A DNA stretch of 64,000 nt, taken from the NCBI GenBank assembly GCA_963693315.1, contig OY856188.1, positions 266,037,114 to 266,101,113 on the forward strand, read 5' to 3'. The stretch comes from Diogma glabrata. Lineage: Eukaryota > Arthropoda > Insecta > Diptera > Cylindrotomidae. Shown here piece after piece: positions 44,834 to 56,200 of the stretch (positions are counted from its first letter, which is position 1; every line of letters begins with the position of its first letter). Below the pieces are notes generated by a model. That model did no database searches, was not told the origin of the DNA, and was given only the letters and a program-made list of their open reading frames with translations. A program made the translations under genes and the position numbers.

Positions 44834-45360
44834 ATCAAAATCTTTTGTTTTATGTAGCAAAGTAATTAAATTATAAAATTATGGCGGAAAAAATTAAAAA
44901 CAACGGGGATATCACCTTCCCTCCATCTATTATTATTTTTTTATTTTTTATGATAAATTATCAAAAAATGTAACCGTAATTATTTAAGGGACTCATCTTT
45001 AAAACACAACAAACAAATTTAAAAGCCGTCAAGAAGATCAGGAAATAAATTAAATTGAGCATTCCCGTAGTTTTAAAAAGCTATCTGGCTAGGGAGTTTT
45101 GTGGTGCTAGCACCACAAAAAAAAATTTATTTTTCAAAAATGTTTGGCACATCAATGTAACTAACTACCTGATCAATGATTTTGATCAAAGATAAAATAA
45201 AATCTGTTTCAGATATATATCGTATAACTTTTTCCTTCGATAATAAACTGTCGATATAAAACATGTTCTCTTAGATTTATTTTAGATTTTTGAGATCAAT
45301 TCTCTTAGAGTTTTTTTAAATTTAAATAATTTAAATTTTTATTAAATTCAACTTTACCGA
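44834..45360. other. A+T-rich spacer
   Basis: Nothing recognised between the small palindromes and the gypsy integrase remnant. Confidence 0.35.
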
Positions 45361-46110
45361 AGGTGAATACATTTTTGAAGAATGACATATTTTTAACCTA
45401 TGGGGTACCAGAGTTTCTACATAGCGACAACGGCAAACAATTTCTTAGTAAATCGTTCCAGAATTTGTTGTCAGATTTCGGCGTTAAACATATCAAGACT
45501 GGAGTTTATAGTCCGCAAAGGAAGGTTAACAGGTCGGTCCTCGCCGCAATTCGAGCTTTCGTTAAGGTTCAACCCACCATATGGGATGCTCAACTAGGAG
45601 AGATGGCCTATGCACTGCGTGATGCAGTACAAAGTGCTACACGATATTCACCATACTAATTATTTGGTCAGCACCTAGTATCAGATGGGAAAACATATCA
45701 TCTGATGAGATCCCTTCACGCGCTTGGTGAAAAAATTGGCGAAGATTTGGATCGGTCTGATCATTTGGCCATGCTCAGAGGACGCATACAGCACAACCTG
45801 AATTCTGTATTCAAGAAAACACAACACAACTATAATCTACGTGCTAGGATGCGAACCTTTTTGCCACAACAACGCGTATTTGTTCGCCAACATCGCTTGA
45901 GTGATGCGACCTAAAAATTTTCTGCTAAATTGGCTCCGAAATTCTTACCTGCTATAATTAAAGCCAAAATTGGTAACGTGCTTTACGAGTGCGAAAACAT
46001 GAGCGGTAAGAGTATCGGAGTATCACTGGTTTGTATCGAGGATTCGATGGTGCTGACGTTCAGTTGGGTGGCAGTTTTCAATGCTCCTATGAATTTCGCG
46101 AGTATTGGAA
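45361..46110 (+). pseudogene. Ty3/gypsy integrase C-terminal fragment, second family
   Basis: The + frames read YGVPEFLHSDNGKQFLSKSF, then FGVKHIKTGVYSPQ and VNRSVLAAIRAF. This is the second catalytic D and the region of the catalytic E of a gypsy integrase. The short segment that should carry the catalytic E is deleted (SPQRKVNRS). After a stop near 45658 the reading continues (GQHLVSDGKTY..., ARMRTFLPQQRVFVRQH), then breaks. It is clearly unlike the element 1 integrase, so it comes from another gypsy family. No LTR is recognised nearby. Confidence 0.8.
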
Positions 46111-46151
46111 TCTGTCCCTCCCCCGAATTTCAGTCGCTGTTAACTCCTTGA

Positions 46152-47700
46152 TCCCAGACAAATGTTTATTAAACGCCAATTCAAAGGTTTCCCGACATAA
46201 ACTGTAGTAGTCGCATTTTCTTCCGACTCTAAAGCCAGGTATTTTCTTCCTAGTGAATACGAGTCTTTCGAGTCGTGGTTAAAACGACGCACAAAAATCA
46301 ATTTAAAAACAATTTAAATATTACCCAAACGGTAAGCAACAACAGCGAACAGAATGTCTCACCCATGCAAACCCTCTTAAATTTCCCGAAAAAAAAACAG
46401 AACGAAACAAAAATTAAACTAGAAGTGACAGCCCTATTTTTTTTATCAAAAAAAAGAACGTAAAAGAAAGAAATAATTTTTATCATAAAGATTCATTCCG
46501 GTTTTGGTTTTCAAAAGATTGAGTTTTGAAAAATAGGAAAACAAAAATATCAATTATAAAAGTCAACAACAAAAAGAAACAAAGAAACAAATCGTATGAA
46601 CTCCAGGAATTTAAAATATAATAATGGGGGTGAATTAATGATCAAACTCAAAGAAATTCTACCGTATCTGTATTTTTGGGATTTGAAGTGTCACGTCACA
46701 ATTATATAGAAAACCATGCACAATCGGACAACAGATTGTATTTTTTTTTGTTTTAGAAAAATTATACTGGAAGTGAATGGAGGTCGCGCCTTTCCCTGGG
46801 GTCCACCAATCAACAACCTAAGTTAAGTTTTATTTTATTTTATATATATATATTAACGATTTTGAATTTTTAAATGTTAGGCTAAACAAATCGTTCTTAG
46901 ATAAGAGATTTCCCAAGGCTGGGTTCGTCGTTGGGGACTAAGTTGCTATCCCGTGTTCAATACATTTTTTTGTTTTTGTATGTAAAAAGTCCGAGTGAAA
47001 CAATATTTAAAATTATTTTTTAATCGAAACTTCACCTATAATTTTTTAAATTATCGTTTGTACGGTGAGTTCATATTACAGGGAAGGACATTGCAATTGC
47101 AATTCGAAAAAATTAGGTGAAACTTGAATTTTGCATAAACCTACATTTTGTAGAACAATATCCCAAAAGTTCTCACCGACATATGTGCCACAAAAAATGA
47201 TTTTTCGCAAAAATCTCGTTAATAGTGATATTTATCGAAAAAATAGTGGTAACAAAATTTGTAGCTTAGAAAATTTCTTACAAAAAACATTATAATAATT
47301 TTTTTCGTTTGACTAACGGTTTTCGAGAAAATTTGATTTACAAATTTGTAAACTACAGAATTCCCTCCTTAACTCTGTCGAATATTTGTAATTAAACATA
47401 GAATGCGGTATTTCAGTTCTAAAATGATGCCAACAGATTGCAAACTTAGATGAAATCGGTTTGATCTCCTTAGAAGCTCGTTATTTGTACATATAATCAG
47501 CCCTCTTCATATGCTACAATTCATATTCTAAAAAGAGAGCAACAGGAGACTGTGCTTAAACTATAGATTTTTTTAGGGTCGTAGCATACTATTGAAACGC
47601 CATTAATACCTATCTATCTATCTAACTATGAAAATTCAATTGATCTACAATGCAGTGGTCGCACCTGTTCGTGGTTTCAAACGTTCTTTTATTATGCAAA
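46152..47700. other. Unassigned sequence
   Basis: No gene supported. Short frames with homopolymer-rich translations at 46275-46486 occur on both strands over the same bases and are not credible. Confidence 0.35.
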
Positions 47701-49443
47701 ATTTACCAAATGATATAATTCAAATAATTTTCTATATAATAAAAACTTTAAATTTATAATAGTTTTACTATATTATATTTAACATCAAGTTGCTCTAATT
47801 TTAATTTTTTTTAACCAAATAAATTGTTTTTCAGTAAAATAGTTTTCATATGAAAAAATTAAAACGTTTTAGGCAGCAAAAACATCAAAAATACGAGTAT
47901 ATGACGACAAAAAAAAACACAAAAACTATAACAAAATTTTGTACAAAATCTCCCCCTCTCCAAAAAAAACTAAGACATATTTTCACTATTTTACTGAAGT
48001 AAAAAAAAATTATAATCTTTTTAATTCAATTAGTTGCTTGATGAATTCTCGAATTTTAATAATAATAAAAAAAAACTGTTTTTATTTGGATAATTTTAAA
48101 TTAATTAACATCTACAAACGACAAAAATAGAGTATATATTTATCAAATATTTAATTAATTAATTACTTTTAAAAACATGCAGCTTTTATTTAATTTCAGT
48201 TAGGTAACTTTTTTTTTATAAAAAAAAAAAACAAAATTCAAATTTCATATAGTAAAAAAATAATCAAATTAACGCGAGTAAATCTATCTCTATCTACGAC
48301 ATAGATTTGGGCAATAATTTTTTTTTCAGTGATATCGTAGACCGTTATTTTTATTATTATTTATAATTTTTGTTTAGTTATCTATAAATTTGATCTAATT
48401 TAATTTATATGCTTTTATATGATAAAAATATAAAAAGAGGAAAATAATAGAATAATCATTAAGATTCTTAATACTTACATTTACCATCTATAATATTAAT
48501 TATAGAATTGATTAGTTTTTGGTTTAAGTTTCAATTGGTTTTTGTAGAAAGAAAAAATTGATTAATTGTTGAGGACCATGCATCAGTAGTTTATTTTTTT
48601 TATATATATTTTGATTATTCCCATCAATAGTAAATATTGACATGCGAAGCATTTTATGACAAAATTAACAAAGAAATTTTGTTTTAAAAAAATTAATATT
48701 CAAATTACTAAATATAAGAGGATTTCATGATTCAATACACTATTTGATTTTAAAATTCTAAACCAAAAGAGCGTAAAAAAAATGTTTATAAATGTATAAA
48801 AAAGAAATGAGTTGTGGTTTTTAATGATATAGGATATTAAGACAATCAATTTTGAAGTGAGTTTGTTGTGTAGACTATTCCCCTATGACGAATATTATCA
48901 CATATGCTGATACATCACAAAATTATCTAATATCATCCACAAAACCAAAATTTCAATTTTCTAAAAATTAAAAACCGCAATCAATAAAATAAGTTTAAAG
49001 TAAAAATTAAAATCAAATTTATACATGATTAATCATTAAATTGAATCCTGAAACCCCTTACTTATAGTATCCTTAGATTATTTTCATTTAAAAAAAAAAC
49101 AAAAATTATAATATTAATAATTAAAATAATAAAAAGATATCGTAAAAGTTATATAAAATTATAGATTATAAATTTTTTAGCCACAAATGTGTGCTTTTTA
49201 ACTCAGGTAATAAAATAATTAAATAATTATGGGTTTATTAATTTTTTTTTACAAATTTTATTTTTTGGAAAAATTAGATCACATTTTATAATTCGTTAAA
49301 TTATTTATACTCTTTGCCCAAATCTGATTTTGAAATGAAATATTTTAATTATTAGATAAAAAAAATTAATTAACAAACAATCATAAGACATACATAATAA
49401 CTAATAAATGTAAATAAAAACAAAAAAAATAGTATTATTAATA
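47701..49443. other. Extremely A+T-rich tract
   Basis: Long A, T and AT runs. No transposon end or coding frame. On the minus strand TTATAG, nine bases (48479-48487), and GTAAGTAT would be a legal micro-exon, but this could easily be chance. Confidence 0.4.
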
Positions 49444-49600
49444 CAGGGTGTTTTTATATAACAGGATGGGAAGAAATAGAATTTTCATAATTCATTAATA
49501 ACTATTGCAGCATATTCAAAAATCAGCCTAATCAGTTATTAGCGTTAAATTCAAAAAGCGAACCAAAAAATATACGCTTGTTATACAAAAACACACCCTG
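49444..49600. mobile_element. 157-bp MITE with CAGGGTGT termini
   Basis: The left end CAGGGTGTTTTTATATAACA and right end TGTTATACAAAAACACACCCTG are inverted repeats of about 20 bp. TA precedes the left end, as in Tc1/mariner-type elements; the right flank has CA instead. No coding content. Confidence 0.65.
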
Positions 49601-50450
49601 CAGTTTGTATGAAAGAGATGAAGACAAACAGATATATAAAGTAACACATTTGTGGCATTCAAAATATCAAATTTATTTAAAATTAAATTAAAAAGTTTGG
49701 GTTAATAGTTGAGAAGTTGATTTTCGTTTAATGTAATTAATTTTCTAGGCTTTTGTTTTTATTAGAAAACTAATTAACTTCTGTGTGTATATATTGTGTT
49801 GTGTGTAAATGTTATGTTCCTTCATAGGTTATATGCGTGGAAGAAACATGAAATAAAATAAAAATTCAAAATAAAACTTAAAGAAAATTAAACAAAAACT
49901 TGGAATGGAAGCTTAAGCAAATTGTTTTTTTTTTAAGAATGTTCGAACGAAACAATAATATGAAATTACGTGACTGACATGAATATAAACGTTATCGATT
50001 GAAGAAATGTTACTTGGTACATTTTACACATGGGAATGAGTGATATGTAAGCGTCACAATGTGAAAGCGATGATTAAAATTACATATACGAGAATTTTAC
50101 GTTATAATTAGAATCGATAATACTTTTCAAATGTATTTGATTTTAAAGTGGTCTTGGTACATACATCTGCAAATTAAATTTTTTGGGACAAACTAACACA
50201 AACTAAAACAAACTTATGACCATTACCATATCCTTTTGTTATCATGCTGATAGAAATTTGTCTGCATTGAAATATTGTCACAACATTGTCGCATTAAAAT
50301 GTAGGATCCACGTATGACGTAACGAGCCTATTCAAATTGATGTCAAATATTTTAATCAACTCAAATTCTTGGAAGCATGCACAAAACAACCGTAACGTAG
50401 CAGATACAACCTATTATAGAATGAAAATCAAATCAAAACGCCGATAAAAT
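49601..50450. other. Unassigned A+T-rich DNA
   Basis: Nothing recognised. Confidence 0.35.
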
Positions 50451-50454
50451 AAAA

Positions 50455-51360
50455 AAAGTCAGGCAAGTGCGAATAAAATTACCAAGGGTTCCGTGAATGT
50501 AAAGACCACAATATCAAAATAATTGACATAAAGTTTTGTTGTAAAGTGATTATATTGCCAGACCATAGATAGACACATAAAAAATAAATGGTTCATCGTA
50601 AATATCAATAGTAAATGTCAATCTCATCTAAACTGATCGAAAAACTGTGCATCGCAAAATTCTAAAAAAATTGAAATGTTTCTTAATTTTGGTGTTCTTT
50701 CAAACGACACCCCCCACTCATGTGGTCAAAAAATCTTTTTTCATCTTTCCCCACTCCCATCCCCTAAACACACAGAAATAAAATCATTCTAGACTTCACT
50801 ACATTTTTCGTTAAGATTTTATCAAATTTCCTATCTCTAAGCATTTTTTCAAATTTTTCTGTCAATCAACGAAGAAACGTAGGGGGGAGACAAACTTTAT
50901 GTTGCACTTTTTTGACAATAATTCAAAAACTGTGTATTGCGAAATTCTAAAAAAAATTGTAATGTTTCTTAATTTTTATGCTCTTTCAAATGACACCCCA
51001 CTCATGCGGGTCAAAAAACCTTTTTTCACACTTCCCCACACCATCCCCTAAACACACAGAAATAAAATCATTTGAGACTTCGCTATATTTTTCGTTAAGG
51101 GTTTATCAAATTTCCTATCTCTATGAATTTTTTCAAATTTTTCAGTCAATCAACGAAGAAACGTAGGGGAGGGAGACCAACTTTTGTTGCACTTTTTTGA
51201 CAATATGTAATTCAAAAACTGTGCATCGCAAAATTCTAAACAAATTGTAATGTTTCTTAATTTTGGTGCTCTTTCAAATGACACCCCACTTGACCGGGTT
51301 TTAAATGGTGTTTTTACCCCTTCTCATTTCCACCCCTTAATAAATATAATAATTAATATT
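50455..51360 (+). repeat. Three units of the 287-bp tandem repeat
   Basis: Units are marked by GTG(C/T)AT(C/T)GC(A/G)AAATTCTAAA near 50647, 50932 and 51220, a spacing of about 287 bp. Each holds GACACCCC(C)ACT, a TTCGTTAAG block and GAAACGTAGGG(G). The same family occurs inverted at 31880-32515. The terminus-like GCGAATAAAATTACCAAGGGTTCCG lies at about 50470-50500. Confidence 0.8.
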
Positions 51361-51639
51361 TGGTACTTTACTATATTACTTCGGTTTTGAAAAAAACAAA
51401 GCATTGAATTCATGAGCCAAAAGTGAAATTCTTACCCCCACTTTTTTTTGCATTTCTCGACGTTTTAGGACCTACTGATTATAAAAGAGCAAAAAAAAAA
51501 GTGTATGTCTGTCTGACGGCCGGCTGGCCGTCACAACCGACGAAATCTAGAAAACCGCTGGACAGATTTCAAAAATTTTTTTTATAAAAATAAGTTTACT
51601 CAATAAGAAGAGTCGAAAGGACGATGTGTTCGATAAATG

Positions 51640-52060
51640 TACCGGAAGTGTGTCAAAAAAATCGTCAAGTGTGTCAAAACAAGGAAATTTGCATATTTTT
51701 GCTTAAAAAACTTTCATTTTAAGTGATTACGAATAGAAACATTGAATTCGAAGAAATCTTGATGGTCGGGATTGGTATGTGAGACCAAAAACTAGATTAT
51801 TGCATTATAAGCTTGTCAAAAAAATGTTGTCAAGTGTGTCAAAAGACAGCTTTTTATTTATTATTTTACCCAATTTTTGGAAAAAATAAAATTAATTATT
51901 TGTATGACATGAGATTTTATTATTATTATAGAGAATTATGGCATTATAAGTTTGTCAAAAAAATAATGTCAAGTGTGTTAAAAGAATGATTCTCATTTAT
52001 TTTTTTAGAAAAAAATAAAATTAGTTATTTGTATGGAATGAAATGTAATGAAATTATTAT
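51640..52060. repeat. Degenerate tandem repeat with TGTCAAGTGTGTCAAAA motif
   Basis: GTCAAAAAAAT..GTCAAGTGTGT(C/T)AAAA occurs near 51652, 51816 and 51954, at spacings of about 165 and 138 bp. The segments between share ATTTTTGG and AAAATTA(A/G)TTATTTGTATG blocks. Old tandem array. Confidence 0.55.
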
Positions 52061-52606
52061 TATTGAGAATTTGCTATTGCTATGAAGATATTCGCGGAAC
52101 ATACTTTCAACGACATCTTAAAACATGATCAAAACTGACCAAGAGAAATCAAACAACCTAGAAGATTAAACCAACAGCGCCATTTTAAAAAGCAACAAAA
52201 TAATGGCCTAATTAATAGTAATCGTGAGTCGAATGAATTAGAAAAAGAAATCGGCAGGGAATACGTCGCAAGGAAAAAAATTTGATAGTGGGGATTGAAG
52301 ATCATACAAAACAAGAGCACACTGAAAGGAAACCGATGAAATTGTTTGTTATAATAATATACAGAAATTATTCAATTAATGTCGTTGACTCAATGAATAA
52401 TTTATTGATATTCCAAAAAATTTCGTAATATTTATAAATTGTTCAATAAACTGAAAAAATTGTGCAATGAGCTAATAAGAGTAGATCAATAATCGTGTTT
52501 TATTATTTCAGTGCAAGTGCCGCACCCCAAGGAAAAATATAATCAGAACCCATTCGTATACGAATTCTTAAAACTATCAATAATGGAGAAGACATAGCCA
52601 TCAAAA
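52061..52606. other. Unassigned
   Basis: No feature supported between the degenerate array and the left arm of the next foldback. Confidence 0.3.
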
Positions 52607-54744
52607 ACTCAAGAAGCAGATGATGCTAAATAACGTTAGGAAAACGAAAAAGGTAGATTTGATTCATCGGAAGGATATTCATTCTATGCGAGAACCAGTT
52701 GAGTTTATCGATCAGTAGTGAAGTTATGACTTGTTTTAAAACTGAAATGAAACACAAAGCATCAAAATGGCAATGTCAAGCAAAAGTTAATGTATGGGCA
52801 TTCCACGTCAAACGGACCACCGCGACGACCAAATTTTGGAGGGGTTTAAAAAAACGTGAGACTACTCAAAATTTTCGTATTATTGCCCTCTTTTCAATGA
52901 CACGTGGCCTTTTAGAATTTTTCAAAATGGCGTTTTCAAAATGGAGGGTTAATCTGGACATTTTTCAATTTCGTTATACGTGGAAACCAGTTACTAACAA
53001 GAACTAATAATTTTAAGAAATAGAATGCGTATTTTAAAGTGATTGTAGAAGTTCTATCTTTAAAAATGTATATATGATAAATAAAGAAAATTAAGATGGC
53101 GACTTCAAAATGGCGTCATTTTTACCAACAAAAGCTGTTTATTTTTACAAGTCTAGGGCTTGAAAGTTATGTTTTAGGTTTCTAAATAGTTGTACATCAC
53201 TTTCTCAAAGAATTTTAATAATTATTCAAAAGGGCCTATCCAAAATGGCAGTTTTTTATCATATTTAGATATATAATAGCGAAAATAAACTTTTTTAAAC
53301 AAATAAAACCGACATACATTTGTGTTTTTTTTTCTTCGGAAGATAGTTTTATTTTAAAAGAAAATTTTATTTTTGCTAATATAACTGAGAATTTGATAAA
53401 AAATGCGGCATTTTTTCCGGCCATTAATTAATTAATTATTAAAATTTTGAAGCCGCCATTATGATTTGTTTTAATAATCATATACATTTTTAAAGATAGC
53501 ACTTCTACAATCATTTTAAAATTCACAGATTTTAGGGTTTCGTACTTTGAAAAAGTAACTTTGAAAAAGTAAAAACGGTACCCTATTGGTGAGACTTCGG
53601 CGTCCGTCCGAATTTACTCACAAACTATAAATGCTATCAACTTGAAATTTTCTATAGATATTAAATGTGTTGTCCCATGATGATGATAACAAAAAAATTT
53701 GAAATATTTGTTTTTATCTATATTTTATGGACATAGATAAGGAGATAGTAAAACAAAAGTTGTTTTTAAGGTATCGAGTTTGGTCTAGAAAAATTGAAAA
53801 AAATAGAAGTATTTCAAAAAGAATTTTCATTGCATTTTCGACTGCTTAGTTTTTTGAGTTATTATCAAAAACTAGTGTTTTTTTTTTGAAAACCTCCCCC
53901 CCCCTTAACTTCGAACATTACAAAAGAAAAAATACATGGGTCGAATCGAAACCAAAACTATTTTTGGTTGTTATAATTTCAAATGTTCATTAGAGGGGGT
54001 TTAAAGTAGAAATTTTGAAGAAAAATTATTTTTGATCATGGCATGTGGGGTGTCATATGAAAGATGATTTTTTTTGTTGTGCAAAAGAGTTTTGTTTGCA
54101 ATTTTCGAAAACACAGTTTTCGACTTATTTTGATATATGTAAAATTTTTGTTTGTCCTATCTACGAATAATACAAAAGAAAAAATTTTAAAAAAATCACA
54201 GGTGTAGGGATTTTGCTAAATCGATACTAAAAACTTTTACTAGCTATAATTTAAAATAAACGTGAAACTATACTAACAAAAACTGTTTTTTCTCAAATAT
54301 TATATACACGGAACCCTCAGCGAGCGAATTATATTCGCACTTGCCTGACTTTTTAAAATTATTAGTTCTTATTAGTAACAAGTTTCTACGTACGATGTTG
54401 AAAAATTTCTGGGTAAACACTCCATTTTGAAGACGCATTTTGAAAAATTCTAAAACGCCACGTTTCATTAGAAAAAGAATATTAATACAAAAGTTTTGAG
54501 GAGTTTCATGTTTTTTTAAACCTCTCCAAAATTTGGTCGCAGCGATGGCCCGTTTGACTTGGAACGTCCCATACATTAACTTTGGTTTTTTATGCATTTT
54601 ATTCATTCTACGTTTAAGACAATTTTTGCATAACTTCACTGCCGAGATCGATAAACTCAACTTGTTCTCCCATACAGTGAATATCCTCCGATGAAACAAA
54701 TCTACCCTTTTCTGGCATTATTTAGCATTACCTGCTTCTTGAGT
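52607..54744. mobile_element. Foldback of about 2.1 kb with about 400-bp arms and a nested element
   Basis: Arms 52607-53014 and 54355-54744 are inverted copies. Shared blocks include ACTCAAGAAGCAG, GAGTTTATCGATC, CAAATTTTGGAG(A/G)GGTTTAAAAAAAC and GAACTAATAATTTT. Both arms contain an open stretch reading TKFWRGLKK, which reflects the shared DNA rather than two genes. Inside, 53037-53085 and about 53470-53525 form a second inverted pair, and 53534-54317 is bounded by AGGGTTTCGTA and TACACGGAACCCT, probably a later insertion. Confidence 0.7.
53534..54350. mobile_element. Element with AGGGTT(T/C)CGT ends, nested
   Basis: The left end AGGGTTTCGTACTTTG and the right end TACACGGAACCCTCAGCGAGCGAAT are inverted over about 10 bp. 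The text next to the right end (GCGAGCGAAT..ATTCGCACTTGCCTGAC) also occurs at 32478 and 50455. A CGGTACCCTATTGGTGAGACTTCGGCGTCCGTCCG-like start lies near 53580, a type of repeat common in insect genomes. No protein is encoded. Confidence 0.55.
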
Positions 54745-55590
54745 TCTGTAAATTAAAACATGCTAAAAAAACAAAATTTGAATTTCGCAGCAATATAGTA
54801 AAGAGGATTACAATAATATTAATGGAATTTTCATGACTTAAATTTCGAAATATTATAGCGCGACCGTTCAAGATGTACTGTTTAAAATCGTATATAAATA
54901 AATAGCTTGAATTCCAGAACATCAAAACAGTTTTATACGGAACGCGATATAGGGTGAAGTGATTAAGTGAGAAGTTGTATTGTGAATGCTACAATAATAG
55001 TGAGTTTTCAAAATATTGTCATTACTGAGATGTGTTGTTGTCAATTAATATAGTCGATACCTATACCAAAGTGAGAATTAAACCTGTTCCAATCATATTT
55101 ATGACAATAGGCTTGGATTTTTGATAATTTATTTGAACAACAATTTGTCAAGCACAATGCTGTAACACTTGAAAGAATAGAAATGACGTTGGTCGGCGAG
55201 ACGTCAAACAACAAAATTAGGAAGTGCCTTTAACCAAAACCAAACCAAAGTCGAAAGTTCACATTATTCCACAAGGTTAGTTAGTTATTAAGAATAAATA
55301 AAAATGCACTCTTATTGTGGAAACCGAAAGGAAAATTTATTTTTATATATTTTCTTTGAATAAAACATTACCCACTATCGTAACAGTAAAAATTTGCAGC
55401 CAACAAACAAACAAATCTTAAACCTTTGGTCCTTCGAGCCGGATCTAAAAATTTACAAAAATTAGGCTGTCACCTATGTCAGTGAAACATAAAAGTTGAT
55501 AGTAAAATTTAAAACATTTTTTTAATTTACAAAACAAACACACTCACGGGACACCCAGCACACATACACACATACAAGCGTATAACCCAT
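54745..55590. other. Unassigned
   Basis: No supported feature. CGTAACAG at about 55379 recalls LTR ends, but no partner was found. Confidence 0.3.
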
Positions 55591-55599
55591 TGAGAGGTA

Positions 55600-55850
55600 A
55601 AAGATGGCTATAGAGGGTGACAAAAATTACTGTTTCTTTGCTATTAGTATTTACAATGCAATAGCTAGTTACTTAACAGGAAGAACTCTGGTAACGAAGC
55701 AGATTCGAAGAAGTACAATATAACAGGGGAGGTGCCCCACGAATCGATCCTTAAACCACTGTTATAGAATATCAGGTACGAGAGGGTACTACCCTCAATC
55801 CATGCCCTGCGAAGGAATGCCTTAATTGGTGGTACCGAAGGGATACAACA
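55600..55850 (+). pseudogene. LINE reverse transcriptase scrap (R1-like)
   Basis: The + frame reads IASYLTGRTLVTK, then after frame drift ITGEVPHESILKPLL and NIRYERVLP. This matches the 'SYL.GR' and 'GVPQGSILGPLLWN..YD' block of R1/LOA-type RT. Stops and substitutions (for example TAG for the Trp codon) show decay. Only about 80 residues are preserved. Confidence 0.65.
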
Positions 55851-55973
55851 GGATCAAGAGCAAGGAAGATAGTTTTACAGGAGATAGTGAAACACACACA
55901 TACATACATACATGAATAAGTTCCAACACTGAATTATCGAAATTTGTATTTTTTGTATTACACCAACACAGAA

Positions 55974-56200
55974 TAAAGCCGCAATTAGACTATTGCAGAA
56001 CTCTGCAATATTGCTGCAATGGTAGTGTGTAAAATATTCATTGCAGAAACGTTTGGCAATGAACTCATTGCACAACATTGCAATGACTCATTGCAATGTT
56101 TTGCAATGAGTTCATTGCCAAATTTTTCTGCAATGAATATTTTACACACTACCATTGCAGAAATATTGCAGAGTTCTGCAATAGTCTAATTGTGACTTTA
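55974..56200. mobile_element. 227-bp palindromic MITE with TA target
   Basis: It is almost entirely a palindrome: TAAAGCCGCAATTAGAC at the left end and GTCTAATTGTGACTTTA at the right, with arms of about 113 bp meeting near 56088. The motif TTGCAATG / CATTGCAA recurs many times. Ends begin and finish with TA, as expected of Tc1/mariner-type MITEs. Confidence 0.8.

Noticed and set aside
46275..46486. Frames on both strands of 62 codons
   Set aside because: They overlap each other on opposite strands in A-run-rich DNA; neither has a credible protein.
54940..55390. Possible solo LTR ending CGTAACAG
   Set aside because: No matching TG start, no target duplication and no second copy in the window.
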